Source: an uncultured bacterium (GTDB taxonomy: Bacteria; Myxococcota_A; Polyangia; Polyangiales; Houyiibacteriaceae). Taken from it: DNA of 38,729 nt. Made by a program: the position numbers and the translations under genes. Location: assembly GCA_937984275.1 (NCBI GenBank), contig CALJYC010000156.1, positions 1 to 38,729 of the forward strand. The letters run 5' to 3'. Below, piece by piece: positions 15,329-23,227 of this stretch; within the stretch, counting starts at the first letter, position 1, and each line of letters opens with the position of its first letter. Below the pieces are notes generated by a model. That model had not been told where the DNA came from, searched no databases, and saw only the letters and a program-made list of their open reading frames with translations.

Positions 15329-16974
15329 GTCTCCGAACCTTTGTGCTTTCGATAGTACGCGATCAGCTGACGCGTGGAGCCATCGTGCGCACCCTCTGCG
15401 CCACTCAGCTCCGGCAAAACGACCTTGGCCAGCTGCTTGCCGAGCTCGACCCCCCACTGGTCGAAGCTGTAGATGTTCCAGATCACGCCCTGCACGAAGA
15501 TCTTGTGCTCGTAGAGCGCAATGAGGCGGCCGAGCGCGCGCGGCGTGAGCTTTTCAACCATGAGCATGTTGCTCGGGCGGTTTCCTGGAAAGGTCTTGTG
15601 CGGCACGAGCGCGGCGACCCGCTCCTCGGAATGGCCCGATTGCTCGAGCTCCGCGCGTGCTTCGTCCGCGGTCTTGCCGCGCATCAGAGCCTCGGCCTGG
15701 GCGATGCAATTCGCCACCAAGATATCCTGGTGTGGAGGGAGTGGGTTCTGGCTTTGCGCCGCCACGATGAAGTCGCACGGGACCAAGTGCGTTCCTTGAT
15801 GCAGAAGCTGAAAGAACGCGTGCTGTCCGTTGGTACCGGGCTCTCCCCACACGATGGGTCCAGTCGTGTAGGCCGTGATGATGTCGCCGTCGCGAGACGC
15901 GCGCTTGCCGTTGCTCTCCATATCGGCCTGCTGGAGGTACGCCGGGAAGCGATGCAGGTACTGATCGTAGGGCAAGACCGCGTGCGAAGAGGCTCCGAAG
16001 AAGTTGTGGTACCAGACCCCTAGCGCCGCCATGAGCACCGGAATGTTCTCGCGGAGCGGCGCGTTTTGAAAATGCTCGTCCACTTCGTACGCGCCCGCAA
16101 GCAGCTCTTCGAAGTGATCCATGCCTACGACGGTCGCAATCGACAGGCCGATCGCAGACCAGAGAGAGTACCGGCCACCCACCCAATCCCAGAACTCGAA
16201 CATGTTCGCAGGATCGATTCCGAACTCCACGACCGCGTCGCGATTGGTTGAAAGCGCCACGAAATGCTTCGCCACTGCGTCCTCGGCGCCCAGTCGGTCT
16301 AGGAGCCATTGTCGCGCGGACCGCGCGTTGGTGAGCGTTTCTTGGGTGGTGAAGGTCTTTGAGGCGACAATGAACAACGTCGTCTCCGGCTGCACCTGGC
16401 GGAGGACTTCGCTCAAGTGAGTGCCGTCGACGTTCGAGACGAAGTGTGCGCGCAGCCCCTGCTTCCAGTATGGGCGCAGCGCTTCGGTCACCATGACCGG
16501 TCCGAGATCGGAGCCACCGATCCCGATATTGACGACGTCCGTAATGGCGCGCCCAGTGTGCCCCACCCACGCGCCCTCTCTGACCGAGTTGGCAAACGCG
16601 CGCATCTGTGACAGCACACGCCGGACATCGGGCATCACGTCGGCGCCGTCGACGCTCACCGTGCGATCGCCGCGGTGCCGAAGAGCGGTATGCAAGACTG
16701 CCCTCCCCTCGGTCTCGTTGATCGCATCGCCCGAGAACATCCGGGTGATCCAGTCGCGGACCCCGCACTCTTCGCAGAGTTCTGTCAGGAGCGAGACGGT
16801 TTGATCGGTGACACGGTTCTTCGAGAAATCGAAGAGAAGATCGCCGAGCGTGAGCGAGAAACGCGCAGCGCGGTCCGGGTCGTCGCGGAAGAGGTCGCGC
16901 ATCTGGAAATCTGCAACTTCATCGTGATGGGCGCGCAACGCCTTCCATGCAGAAGTCTGTGTGGGGTCGGTCAT
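15325..16974 (-). CDS. pgi: Glucose-6-phosphate isomerase
   Basis: A 549-residue glycolytic isomerase converting glucose 6-phosphate to fructose 6-phosphate. Family signatures are clear: [75 protein letters not shown], and the C-terminal [15 protein letters not shown] containing the catalytic Lys and Gln-rich loop. Length equals E. coli Pgi (549). The start at 16974 gives the standard N-terminus ([13 protein letters not shown]) with GGGG upstream. It is separated from the upstream membrane pyrophosphatase gene by a strong terminator and miniature element, so it probably has its own promoter close to the start. It is translationally coupled to the glucokinase gene. Confidence 0.97.
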   Translation of the reverse strand: MTDPTQTSAWKALRAHHDEVADFQMRDLFRDDPDRAARFSLTLGDLLFDFSKNRVTDQTVSLLTELCEECGVRDWITRMFSGDAINETEGRAVLHTALRHRGDRTVSVDGADVMPDVRRVLSQMRAFANSVREGAWVGHTGRAITDVVNIGIGGSDLGPVMVTEALRPYWKQGLRAHFVSNVDGTHLSEVLRQVQPETTLFIVASKTFTTQETLTNARSARQWLLDRLGAEDAVAKHFVALSTNRDAVVEFGIDPANMFEFWDWVGGRYSLWSAIGLSIATVVGMDHFEELLAGAYEVDEHFQNAPLRENIPVLMAALGVWYHNFFGASSHAVLPYDQYLHRFPAYLQQADMESNGKRASRDGDIITAYTTGPIVWGEPGTNGQHAFFQLLHQGTHLVPCDFIVAAQSQNPLPPHQDILVANCIAQAEALMRGKTADEARAELEQSGHSEERVAALVPHKTFPGNRPSNMLMVEKLTPRALGRLIALYEHKIFVQGVIWNIYSFDQWGVELGKQLAKVVLPELSGAEGAHDGSTRQLIAYYRKHKGSET

Positions 16975-17000
16975 CGCCCCAACCTTAGCCCCCGGAGCGG

Positions 17001-17039
17001 CAAAGAAAAACCCCGCGAGGCGAAAGCCTTGCAGGGTTT
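17001..17039 (-). terminator. Rho-independent terminator of hppA
   Basis: Positions 17008-17039 form a 14-bp stem with one mismatch and one G-U pair around a four-base loop (GAAA on the plus strand). On the minus strand it is followed by TTTTTCTTTG. It stands after hppA and before pgi, and ends the hppA transcript. The miniature element lies between the hppA stop and this terminator. Confidence 0.8.
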
Positions 17040-17059
17040 CGTTGTTCCTCGTCTAAGAA

Positions 17060-17187
17060 CTAGTGTGTGAGAGATTTTTTCTTGTGGTCGAGCGCGCCCG
17101 CAGGCGCGTAGTGAGAGGCACTCATGTGCCTCGCAGCGGAGCGACGAGGACGTAAGCCGACCACGAGGAAAAAGATCCGCACACTAG
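17060..17187. mobile_element. CTAG-ended miniature element, copy 2 (128 bp)
   Basis: The element begins CTAGTGTGTG and ends CGCACACTAG, and its arms continue as a long imperfect inverted repeat: AGAGATTTTTTCTTGTGGTCG on the left against CGACCACGAGGAAAAAGATC on the right. The centre carries a perfect GAGGCAC-TCAT-GTGCCTC hairpin (17115-17132). The whole element could fold into one long stem. It has no coding capacity and shares left arm, GC-rich core and right core with copy 1. The right-hand CTAG supplies the hppA stop codon. Collapsing the two CTAGs restores a 9-bp hairpin CCTCGTCTA-AGAAC-TAGACGAGG, which suggests insertion into a pre-existing stem-loop at the gene's end. Confidence 0.75.
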
Positions 17188-19265
17188 ACGAGGAGCGGCG
17201 CAAGAACCAGCGCCACGACGCTCATCAGCTTCACGAGGATGTTGAGCGACGGACCCGCGGTGTCCTTGAAGGGGTCGCCAACCGTGTCACCGACGACCGA
17301 GGCGTTGTGGGCCTCGCTGCCCTTCGGATGGACCGAGCCGTCGGTCATCTTGTAGCCGCCGCCTTCGAATGACTTCTTGGCATTGTCCCAAGCGCCACCG
17401 GCGTTGGACATGAAAAGCGCCATGAGAACGCCGGTCACGGTGACCCCGGCGAGCATGCCGCCGAGCGCCTCCGCGCCCATCGAGAAGCCCACGACAACCG
17501 GGCTAAGAATGGCGAGCGCGCCCGGCGCCACCATCCGCTTGAGCGAAGCCTCGGTGGAGATCTTCACGCAGCGGGCCGTGTCCGGCTTCGCTTTGCCCTC
17601 CAGGAGCCCGGGGATCTCGCGAAACTGACGGCGGACCTCTTCGATCATGTCCATGGCTGCGACGCCGACCGCCTTCATCGCCATCGACGAGAAGAGGAAG
17701 GGAAGCATGCCGCCGAGGAACAGACCGGCCATGACGAGCGGCTTCGAGATGTTGATGCCGGTGATGCCTGCCGTCTGCGCGAAGGCAGCGAAGAGGGCGA
17801 GAGCGGTCATAGCCGCGGAGCCGATGGCAAAGCCCTTGCCGATCGCCGCGGTGGTGTTGCCGACCGCGTCCAGCTTGTCCGTGCGCTCGCGCACCTGAGG
17901 CTCCTGGTGGCTCATCTCGGCGATGCCGCCGGCGTTGTCGGCAATCGGGCCGTAGGCGTCGACTGCGAGCTGAATGCCCGTGGTCGAGAGCATGCCGAGC
18001 GCGGCGATGGCCACGCCGTAGAGGCCTGCAACCTGGGCCGCAATGACCACGCCTCCGGCGATGACGAGGATTGGCAAGGCGGTCGACTGCATGCCGACAC
18101 CGAGACCGGCAATGATGTTCGTCGCGGTACCGGTCTTGCTCTGCTCCGCGATACTATCGACGGGACCCTTGTGCATCGACGTGTAGTACGAGGTGATGAG
18201 ACCGACGGCGACACCGGCAGCCAGGCCCGTGACGGTCGCCCAGCCCACGTTCATCCAGGTAACGAGTTGGCCCTGCGCATTGGTCGCGCCGCCTTCCGGC
18301 CACATGTAACGCGCGATGCCGAAGGTTGCGACCGCCATGACGCCTGCCGCGCCAAAAGCGCCCATGTCGAGAGCGTGCTGAGGGTTGCCACCTTCTTTGG
18401 TGCGGACGAAGAAGGTGCCGACCATCGAACAGAGGATGCCGGCGCCCGCGATGACCAGGGGCATGATGACGGGCCCGACGCTGCTGCCATTCGACACGGC
18501 GTCGAAGCCGAGCGCCAAGACCATGGCGCCGATGATCGCGCCGACGAAGGACTCGAAGAGGTCGGCGCCCATGCCCGCGACGTCGCCGACGTTGTCACCG
18601 ACGTTGTCTGCGATGACGGCGGGGTTACGGGGGTCATCCTCGGGAAGACCGGACTCGACCTTACCGACCAGGTCGGCTCCAACGTCCGCGGCCTTGGTGT
18701 AGATGCCACCGCCAACACGCGCGAAGAGTGCGATCGAGGAGGCGCCCATCGAGAAGCCGGTGATGACGTTGACGGTGCGGGTAAGCTCCCAGCCGAGAAC
18801 GTTCATGAAGACGAGGTAGAGGACACTGAGGCCGATTGTCGCAAGGCCGACGACCGTCATGCCCATGACGGCGCCGCCCGAGAACGCCACGTCGAGCGCA
18901 GGAGCGATGCCGATTCGAGCCGCCGCAGTGGTTCGCACGTTGGCGTTGGTCGCAACTTTCATCCCGATCCAGCCGGCTGCAGCCGATGAGGCAGCGCCAA
19001 CGACGAAGGCGCCGGCGATCTCCCAGCCGCGCCCTGGGTCACCGTAGTAGGCAAGGCCCAGAATCGCGGCGACCGCGAGCACGAAGATCGACAGGACGCG
19101 ATACTCAGCCCGGAGGAACGCGAGTGCGCCTTCCTGAATCTGAGCGGCGATCTCGACCATGTTCGCGTCGCCCGGATCTTGTTTGGAAACCCAACTCGCC
19201 TTCATCCAGGCGAAGAGAAGAGCAAGCACGCCCGCTGCGGGGACTGCGTAGATCAGATTTTGCAT
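17184..19265 (-). CDS. hppA: Membrane-bound pyrophosphatase, predicted K+-dependent
   Basis: A 693-residue integral membrane ion pump with about 16 transmembrane helices that couples pyrophosphate hydrolysis to H+ or Na+ export. The active-site stretch [20 protein letters not shown] is followed by [30 protein letters not shown], and a second acidic cluster ([20 protein letters not shown]) is near the C-terminus. In [12 protein letters not shown] the key residue is Ala473 with Gly476; family work shows Ala here marks K+-dependent enzymes and Lys marks K+-independent ones. H+ versus Na+ specificity cannot be settled by eye. Its TAG stop lies inside the end of the miniature element, with the reading frame unchanged. 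It has its own promoter and terminator, so it is a single-gene unit. Confidence 0.96.
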   Translation of the reverse strand: MQNLIYAVPAAGVLALLFAWMKASWVSKQDPGDANMVEIAAQIQEGALAFLRAEYRVLSIFVLAVAAILGLAYYGDPGRGWEIAGAFVVGAASSAAAGWIGMKVATNANVRTTAAARIGIAPALDVAFSGGAVMGMTVVGLATIGLSVLYLVFMNVLGWELTRTVNVITGFSMGASSIALFARVGGGIYTKAADVGADLVGKVESGLPEDDPRNPAVIADNVGDNVGDVAGMGADLFESFVGAIIGAMVLALGFDAVSNGSSVGPVIMPLVIAGAGILCSMVGTFFVRTKEGGNPQHALDMGAFGAAGVMAVATFGIARYMWPEGGATNAQGQLVTWMNVGWATVTGLAAGVAVGLITSYYTSMHKGPVDSIAEQSKTGTATNIIAGLGVGMQSTALPILVIAGGVVIAAQVAGLYGVAIAALGMLSTTGIQLAVDAYGPIADNAGGIAEMSHQEPQVRERTDKLDAVGNTTAAIGKGFAIGSAAMTALALFAAFAQTAGITGINISKPLVMAGLFLGGMLPFLFSSMAMKAVGVAAMDMIEEVRRQFREIPGLLEGKAKPDTARCVKISTEASLKRMVAPGALAILSPVVVGFSMGAEALGGMLAGVTVTGVLMALFMSNAGGAWDNAKKSFEGGGYKMTDGSVHPKGSEAHNASVVGDTVGDPFKDTAGPSLNILVKLMSVVALVLAPLLV

Positions 19266-19320
19266 ATGCGCTGAACCTCTATTTGAGCCCGACCCCGGTT
19301 AATTGCTGGCGGGCGGCGCG

Positions 19321-19348
19321 TTTCTACAAGATTTGAAAATCAGGTCAA
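19321..19348 (-). promoter_or_regulatory. Candidate promoter of hppA
   Basis: On the minus strand TTGACC (19348-19343), a 16-base spacer and TAGAAA (19326-19321) lie downstream of the fabD stop and about 55 bp before the hppA start. An AGAGG ribosome-binding site precedes the ATG by about 10 bases. This supports separate transcription from fabD. Confidence 0.5.
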
Positions 19349-19393
19349 ACGCAGGGGGGGCGATTCAGTCAGGCCGCCGGAATGACAGGGGAA

Positions 19394-20323
19394 TTAGCTT
19401 GCCCGGGCTTCCCCGATGGCCTCCTTGGCCGCAGCGAAGTCCGACGGGCCCTGGACGCTGACCCGCCCCGCAGCCTTATCGATTCGGGCCAAGAGGGCGC
19501 TCAGTACCCTGCCAGGGCCCACTTCTACGAAGAGCGAAACCCCATCATCGATCATCCGGCGAACGCTCTCCTCCCACAACACCGGCCGGCTGACCTGACG
19601 GATCAGCGCGTCCTTTGCGGCAGTGGCATCGGTCACCCGCTGAGCGTCCACATTGACGTACACCGGTACGTGCGGGTCCGAAAACGCGATGCGTTCGATA
19701 TCTTCGCGTAGGCGCGCTTCGGCCGGCTCCATCAACGTCGAATGAAACGGCGCGCTGACCGGAAGGGTGCTCGCACGTGCACCAGCTGCTTTGAGCTTCG
19801 TCCCCGCCTCGCTCACTGCCGCGGTCTCCCCGGCGATCACGATCTGTTGCGGGGAGTTGTAGTTAACCGCTTCGACCAGTCCCGGAACTTCCGCGCAGAT
19901 CCGCTCTACCAAGGTGCGGTCGGCTTTGAGCACGGCAGCCATGGCGCCCTCGCCATAAGGCACGGTCTCTTGCATGTACTGACCGCGCTTTCGTACGAGC
20001 CGCACCGCGTCGGCGAAATCGAGCGTCCCCGCAGCAACATGCGCGGAGTATTCGCCAAGACTGTGTCCTCCGACAACGTCGAACTCCGCGTCGAGCGCGC
20101 GCAGAACTGCAATGGATGCCGTCAGGACTGCAGGCTGGGTATTGGCGGTGAGCTTGAGGTCGTCTTCGGGACCTTCAAAGCAGAGCTGCGACAGCGCTTC
20201 GCCGAGCGCATCATCGGCTTCCTGGAACACTGCGCGTGCTGCATCCGAGGAATCGAACGCCTCACGGCCCATGCCCACCTTCTGGCTGCCCTGGCCGGGG
20301 AAAACGAATGCGACCTTGCCCAT
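19394..20323 (-). CDS. fabD: Malonyl-CoA:ACP transacylase
   Basis: A 309-residue cytosolic enzyme that moves malonyl groups from CoA to acyl-carrier protein for fatty-acid synthesis. The oxyanion loop GQGSQ is at 10-14, nucleophile Ser88 is in GGHSLGEYSA, Arg113 in RKRGQYMQ binds the malonyl carboxylate, and His194 in APFHST completes the dyad. The arginine favours malonyl over acetyl use. Length is standard (E. coli 309). The ATG at 20323 gives MGKVAFVFPGQGSQ, the family start; an open frame reaching 20614 is not conserved and overlaps another gene. No other fab genes are adjacent, which is unusual: fabD more often sits with fabH, fabG and acpP. Confidence 0.95.
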   Translation of the reverse strand: MGKVAFVFPGQGSQKVGMGREAFDSSDAARAVFQEADDALGEALSQLCFEGPEDDLKLTANTQPAVLTASIAVLRALDAEFDVVGGHSLGEYSAHVAAGTLDFADAVRLVRKRGQYMQETVPYGEGAMAAVLKADRTLVERICAEVPGLVEAVNYNSPQQIVIAGETAAVSEAGTKLKAAGARASTLPVSAPFHSTLMEPAEARLREDIERIAFSDPHVPVYVNVDAQRVTDATAAKDALIRQVSRPVLWEESVRRMIDDGVSLFVEVGPGRVLSALLARIDKAAGRVSVQGPSDFAAAKEAIGEARAS

Positions 20324-20360
20324 TGCGTGCGTCCATAGCACGATCTCAAAGGGGCTTCGC

Positions 20361-20825
20361 TTGGAAGAACGGCAAAACGCAGAGGATGCAGAGCACTTGA
20401 GCGCGCTCTCGATCGGGCACTTCATCCTGTCCGGCGTCGCGCTTCTCGGCGCAGTTCCGACGCTGGTGTACGGAATCGCCGGCGCAAGGCTCATGGACGA
20501 ATTCGGTAGCGACCTGTCGATGGCGATGGGGGACATCCCGGGGCAGCCGGGCGCCGATGCGTTCGGCAGCAGCCCCGACGCAATGCTCCAAGACCTGGGC
20601 ACGCTGGTGAACACCCTGATCGTGGCCGCCGTCCTCCTGGCGGTGGTGAGCGCCGTTCATCTCTTCGTCGTTGGCTGGCAGATCCGGCAACGCCGCTGGT
20701 GGACGTTCTGCTATCTCACGGGATGGGGCGAATGCCTCATGTTCCCGTTCGGAACGATCCTGGGCATCTTCACGATCCTCGTCCTGTCGCGCACCTCGGT
20801 GAAGCGGCTTTTCGGCGTCGACTGA
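20361..20825 (+). CDS. Small membrane protein of unknown function (TTG start)
   Basis: A 154-residue protein read from TTG at 20361, which has AAAGGGG ending 6 bases upstream; no in-frame ATG gives the whole first membrane segment. After an acidic N-terminus there are three hydrophobic segments, roughly residues 14-40, 74-100 and 112-135. Between the first two is an acidic, Gly/Met-rich loop. A basic and aromatic QIRQRRWWTFCYLTG patch precedes the last segment, which ends in GTILGIFTILVLSR, a motif seen in many uncharacterised small membrane proteins. I do not recognise a named family. It is divergent from fabD across 37 bp and reads toward bolA. Confidence 0.7.
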   Translation: MEERQNAEDAEHLSALSIGHFILSGVALLGAVPTLVYGIAGARLMDEFGSDLSMAMGDIPGQPGADAFGSSPDAMLQDLGTLVNTLIVAAVLLAVVSAVHLFVVGWQIRQRRWWTFCYLTGWGECLMFPFGTILGIFTILVLSRTSVKRLFGVD

Positions 20826-20834
20826 CCCCGGCGA

Positions 20835-20863
20835 TTGACAAGCCCCCTGCCGAGCCTTACCGA
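20835..20863 (+). promoter_or_regulatory. Weak candidate promoter for the bolA-grx-kinase genes
   Basis: A perfect -35 hexamer TTGACA (20835-20840) is followed 17 bases later by a poor -10 (TACCGA, 20858-20863). GGAGG at 20876-20880 is a strong ribosome-binding site 7 bases before the bolA ATG. Confidence 0.3.
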
Positions 20864-20887
20864 AGGGCGTTGAGTGGAGGCGACTCG

Positions 20888-21142
20888 ATGGTTGAAGCCG
20901 AAGTTTTAGAAGAACGGATTCGTCAGGGCGTCGGCGACGTGTCGCACGTCGTGGTGAAGGACCTGACCGGCACCAAAGATCATTGGGAAGCCCTGGTCGT
21001 GTCGGAGGCATTTTCCGGCAAATCGCCCATCGAACAGCACCAGATGGTCTATGCGGCCTTGGGCGAGCTAATGACCGGACCGGTTCATGCACTTGCGCTT
21101 AAGACCTACTCGCCCGAGAGTTGGGCTAAGCAAGAGGGATAG
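20888..21142 (+). CDS. BolA-family protein
   Basis: An 84-residue BolA/IbaG-type protein. The conserved class signature is present: KDLTGTKDHWEALVVSEAFSGKSPIEQHQMVYAAL, with the His residues that co-ligate a [2Fe-2S] cluster with a CGFS glutaredoxin, then GPVHALALKTYSP. The gene for a CGFS glutaredoxin follows 2 bp after its stop, the known partner, so a BolA-Grx heterocomplex in iron-sulphur trafficking is well supported. It is cytosolic. The ATG at 20888 has GGAGG upstream. The length and short C-terminus resemble the IbaG/BolA2 subgroup more than classic morphogene BolA. Confidence 0.92.
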   Translation: MVEAEVLEERIRQGVGDVSHVVVKDLTGTKDHWEALVVSEAFSGKSPIEQHQMVYAALGELMTGPVHALALKTYSPESWAKQEG

Positions 21143-21144
21143 AG

Positions 21145-21465
21145 ATGGAAGATACCTTGCAAGAACGCATCCAGGGCATCATCGACAGCAACGATGTCGT
21201 CCTCTTCATGAAGGGCACCAAGCACTTCCCACAGTGCGGATTCTCGGCAACCGTCGTTGAGGTGCTGCGCCGCTCCGGCTCGGAGTTCCAGGACGTGAAC
21301 GTTCTCGAAGATCCGGCCATCCGGCAGGGAATCAAAGAGTTCGCCAACTGGCCAACGATCCCGCAGCTTTACGTTCGCGGTAAGTTCGTCGGCGGCTGCG
21401 ATATCATTCGCGAGATGTACGAGAAGGGTGAACTCGACGCTGTGCTTTCTGCTAAAGAAAGCTGA
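21145..21465 (+). CDS. grxD: Monothiol CGFS glutaredoxin (Grx4 type)
   Basis: A 106-residue single-domain monothiol glutaredoxin. KGTKHFPQCGFS holds the CGFS active site at 31-34; WPTIPQLYVRGKFVGGCDI is the glutathione-binding region, with the cis-Pro in TIPQ and GG-CD near the end. Such proteins form glutathione-bridged [2Fe-2S] dimers or heterodimers with BolA and pass clusters on, rather than reduce disulphides. It is 2 bp after bolA and 11 bp before a protein kinase gene, so all three are probably one transcript. Symbol given by similarity to E. coli GrxD. Confidence 0.95.
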   Translation: MEDTLQERIQGIIDSNDVVLFMKGTKHFPQCGFSATVVEVLRRSGSEFQDVNVLEDPAIRQGIKEFANWPTIPQLYVRGKFVGGCDIIREMYEKGELDAVLSAKES

Positions 21466-21476
21466 GGCGTCACCCG

Positions 21477-22523
21477 ATGACAGAGCTGCTCGGCGGCAAA
21501 TACGAGGTCTTGGAGCTCGCCGGTGAAGGCGGGATGGCCAAAGTGTATCGCGGGCAGACGCATGGGGCTGCCGGCTTCACCCGGCCAGTTGCGATCAAGC
21601 GCGTCCTCGCGCCGCTCAGTCAGAACCCCGAGTTCCTCAAGATGTTCGTCGAGGAGGCGCGCGTCGTCTCGGAGCTGGACCACCCAAACATAGCGCAGAT
21701 TCACGACTTCGATCGCGACCGCACTGGCGAGTACTACTTGGTTCTCGAGTGGGTCGATGGCCTGACGCTAGGCCAGTGGTGCCAAGGGTACCGGGAGCAC
21801 GGAAACCATGCGCCCTGGAGTCTGACGGCGGCCATCGGGATCGAGGTCCTCGAGGCTCTGCACGCCGCACATGTGCGAGTAGACGCAGAAGGCGGGCCGG
21901 CGCCTATTTTTCACCGTGACGTGACCCCACAGAACGTGATGGTGAGCAATTGCGGCGTCGTGAAGCTGACGGACTTTGGCCTGGCGCGGGCAATGGATCG
22001 AAGCTCGATCACGAAGCCCGGTTTCGTGAAGGGCAAGATCTCCTATCTGGCGCCCGAGCTGACGTACGAAGCAGAGCCGAGCCCCCAGACCGACGTGTTC
22101 AGCGTCGGTGTGGTGCTCTGGGAAGTCCTCGCGGGACAGAAGCTCTTCAAAGGCAAAGACCCCCTCAAGCTCGTGGGCACGATCCGTGACATGGATATCC
22201 CTGATCTGGCGGAGTTCCGCAACGACCTACCCGAACGCCTGCGCGACATCATCCGCAAGGCGCTCCGGCGCAATCCGATCGAACGCTACGCATCGAGCAG
22301 AGACATGGCACGCGAGCTTGCAGCCCTCCTACGCACCACCGAAGAAGTCACCGACTCCCATGTGATCTCCCAAAGCGTGAGATGGGCCGGCGAGCAACTG
22401 GAACGCGCGCAGCCAGAAGAACCACCAACGAAACCCTTCGCCGCAAAAGAGGCCCTAAGCAGCGCGAGCTCGGCGGACGAGACGATTCCCGACACCAACA
22501 TCCCCCTAACCCGCCGCAAGTAG
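21477..22523 (+). CDS. Soluble Hanks-type serine/threonine protein kinase
   Basis: A 348-residue kinase. The Gly-rich loop GEGGMAKVY is at 16-24, with Lys41 in VAIKR, Glu60 in helix C, HRDVTPQN at 146-153 with catalytic Asp148, DFG at 166-168, and LAPE at 191-194. All catalytic residues are present, so it should be active. HRDVTPQN instead of HRDLKPxN is typical of the large myxobacterial kinase family. Residues about 295-348 are an acidic, Ser/Thr/Pro-rich tail with no membrane segment or sensory domain, so it is cytosolic. It starts 11 bp after grxD with GAGG upstream. A link to iron-sulphur status is only suggested by position. It ends at a REP-like pair. Confidence 0.93.
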   Translation: MTELLGGKYEVLELAGEGGMAKVYRGQTHGAAGFTRPVAIKRVLAPLSQNPEFLKMFVEEARVVSELDHPNIAQIHDFDRDRTGEYYLVLEWVDGLTLGQWCQGYREHGNHAPWSLTAAIGIEVLEALHAAHVRVDAEGGPAPIFHRDVTPQNVMVSNCGVVKLTDFGLARAMDRSSITKPGFVKGKISYLAPELTYEAEPSPQTDVFSVGVVLWEVLAGQKLFKGKDPLKLVGTIRDMDIPDLAEFRNDLPERLRDIIRKALRRNPIERYASSRDMARELAALLRTTEEVTDSHVISQSVRWAGEQLERAQPEEPPTKPFAAKEALSSASSADETIPDTNIPLTRRK

Positions 22524-22527
22524 AAAA

Positions 22528-22581
22528 GGGGTCAGACCCCTGTGTTACTGGGTTAACCCTTTTGAAAAGGGGTCTGACCCC
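22528..22581. repeat. Inverted pair of REP-like units
   Basis: GGGGTCAGACCCC (22528-22540) and GGGGTCTGACCCC (22569-22581) stand in opposite orientation and share a central GGGTTAACCC palindrome (22550-22559). The right half, read on the minus strand, matches the single unit at 13736-13764 almost base for base. The arrangement resembles a bacterial interspersed mosaic element. It lies between the convergent kinase and TVP38 genes, where its hairpins can end both transcripts. Confidence 0.8.
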
Positions 22582-22595
22582 TATTTCTAGCTCTT

Positions 22596-23156
22596 CTACA
22601 AGAGGTTGAAGCCGAGGCCGGCGGCTATCGAGAGGACTACGAAGGGGGGGGTCATGCCGATGACGGCGGCGATCATGTAGTCGCGGAAGGTTACGCCGGA
22701 CATGGCAAGGGTGTAGTTCACCGGAGGGATCGCCCATAGGAAGAGGCGTATGATGATCATCGAGCGGATTGGCCGATCCTGCAGATGATCGAGGGGCTTC
22801 TGAAGGAACGCGCGTTTGATGTTGAGATCCTTCAGGGGCTGGCCGCCGATGGTGCGCACGATGACGAACGAAACGGCAACGGAAACCGTGGCCGCGATCA
22901 CCGAAGCGACCGAACCCCAAACCGGACCGTACGCGAGCCCCGACACCATGACGAACACGAAGCCAGGGATATAGAGCAGCTGACCCACACAAAAGATCGC
23001 TACGAAGACAGCAAAACCGCCGATCCCTGCGGTCCGCATCGACTCGCGAATGCCGTCGACGGTGAGCTCCTCGGTGAACCCAGTCACGCGCCCGATCACG
23101 AAGACACCGACGAGGAACGAGGCCAACAGCGCTAGGCGAACCCAGGTATTGTTCAC
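22596..23156 (-). CDS. TVP38/TMEM64 (DedA-like) family membrane protein
   Basis: A 186-residue inner-membrane protein with four or five hydrophobic segments. The family core is visible: FCVGQLLYIPGFVFVMVSGLAYGPVWGSVASVIAATVSVAVSF, split by a Pro-Gly kink, and IIIRLFLWAIPPVNYTLAMSGVTFRDYMIA near the C-terminus. Related VTT-domain proteins act in membrane phospholipid movement; that is family knowledge and not shown here. A GTG at 23156 is the best start because the first membrane segment begins directly after it; no clear Shine-Dalgarno sequence is seen. It lies 71 bp after the secreted TPR gene, with a small GCGGCG-AGAAG-CGCCGC hairpin (23209-23225) between, so it may be the last gene of the DUF58 operon or separate. 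Confidence 0.78.
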   Translation of the reverse strand: MNNTWVRLALLASFLVGVFVIGRVTGFTEELTVDGIRESMRTAGIGGFAVFVAIFCVGQLLYIPGFVFVMVSGLAYGPVWGSVASVIAATVSVAVSFVIVRTIGGQPLKDLNIKRAFLQKPLDHLQDRPIRSMIIIRLFLWAIPPVNYTLAMSGVTFRDYMIAAVIGMTPPFVVLSIAAGLGFNLL

Positions 23157-23227
23157 GGGCCGCAGTAAGACACACCGCCGCCTCCAAGGCCAGGAGCGAA
23201 GCCCGTGAGCGGCGAGAAGCGCCGCCG

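Noticed and set aside
17907-18989. Open frame of 360 codons antisense to hppA
   Set aside because: Asp-, His- and Arg-rich shadow translation, while hppA on the other strand is unmistakable.
20324-20614. N-terminal extension of fabD
   Set aside because: The family start MGKVAFVFPGQGSQ is at 20323; the extension overlaps the divergent membrane-protein gene and is not FabD-like.
23209-23225. GCGGCG-AGAAG-CGCCGC hairpin as a terminator before the TVP38 gene
   Set aside because: Only 6 bp with no T-run; mentioned in the TVP38 entry but too weak to call.
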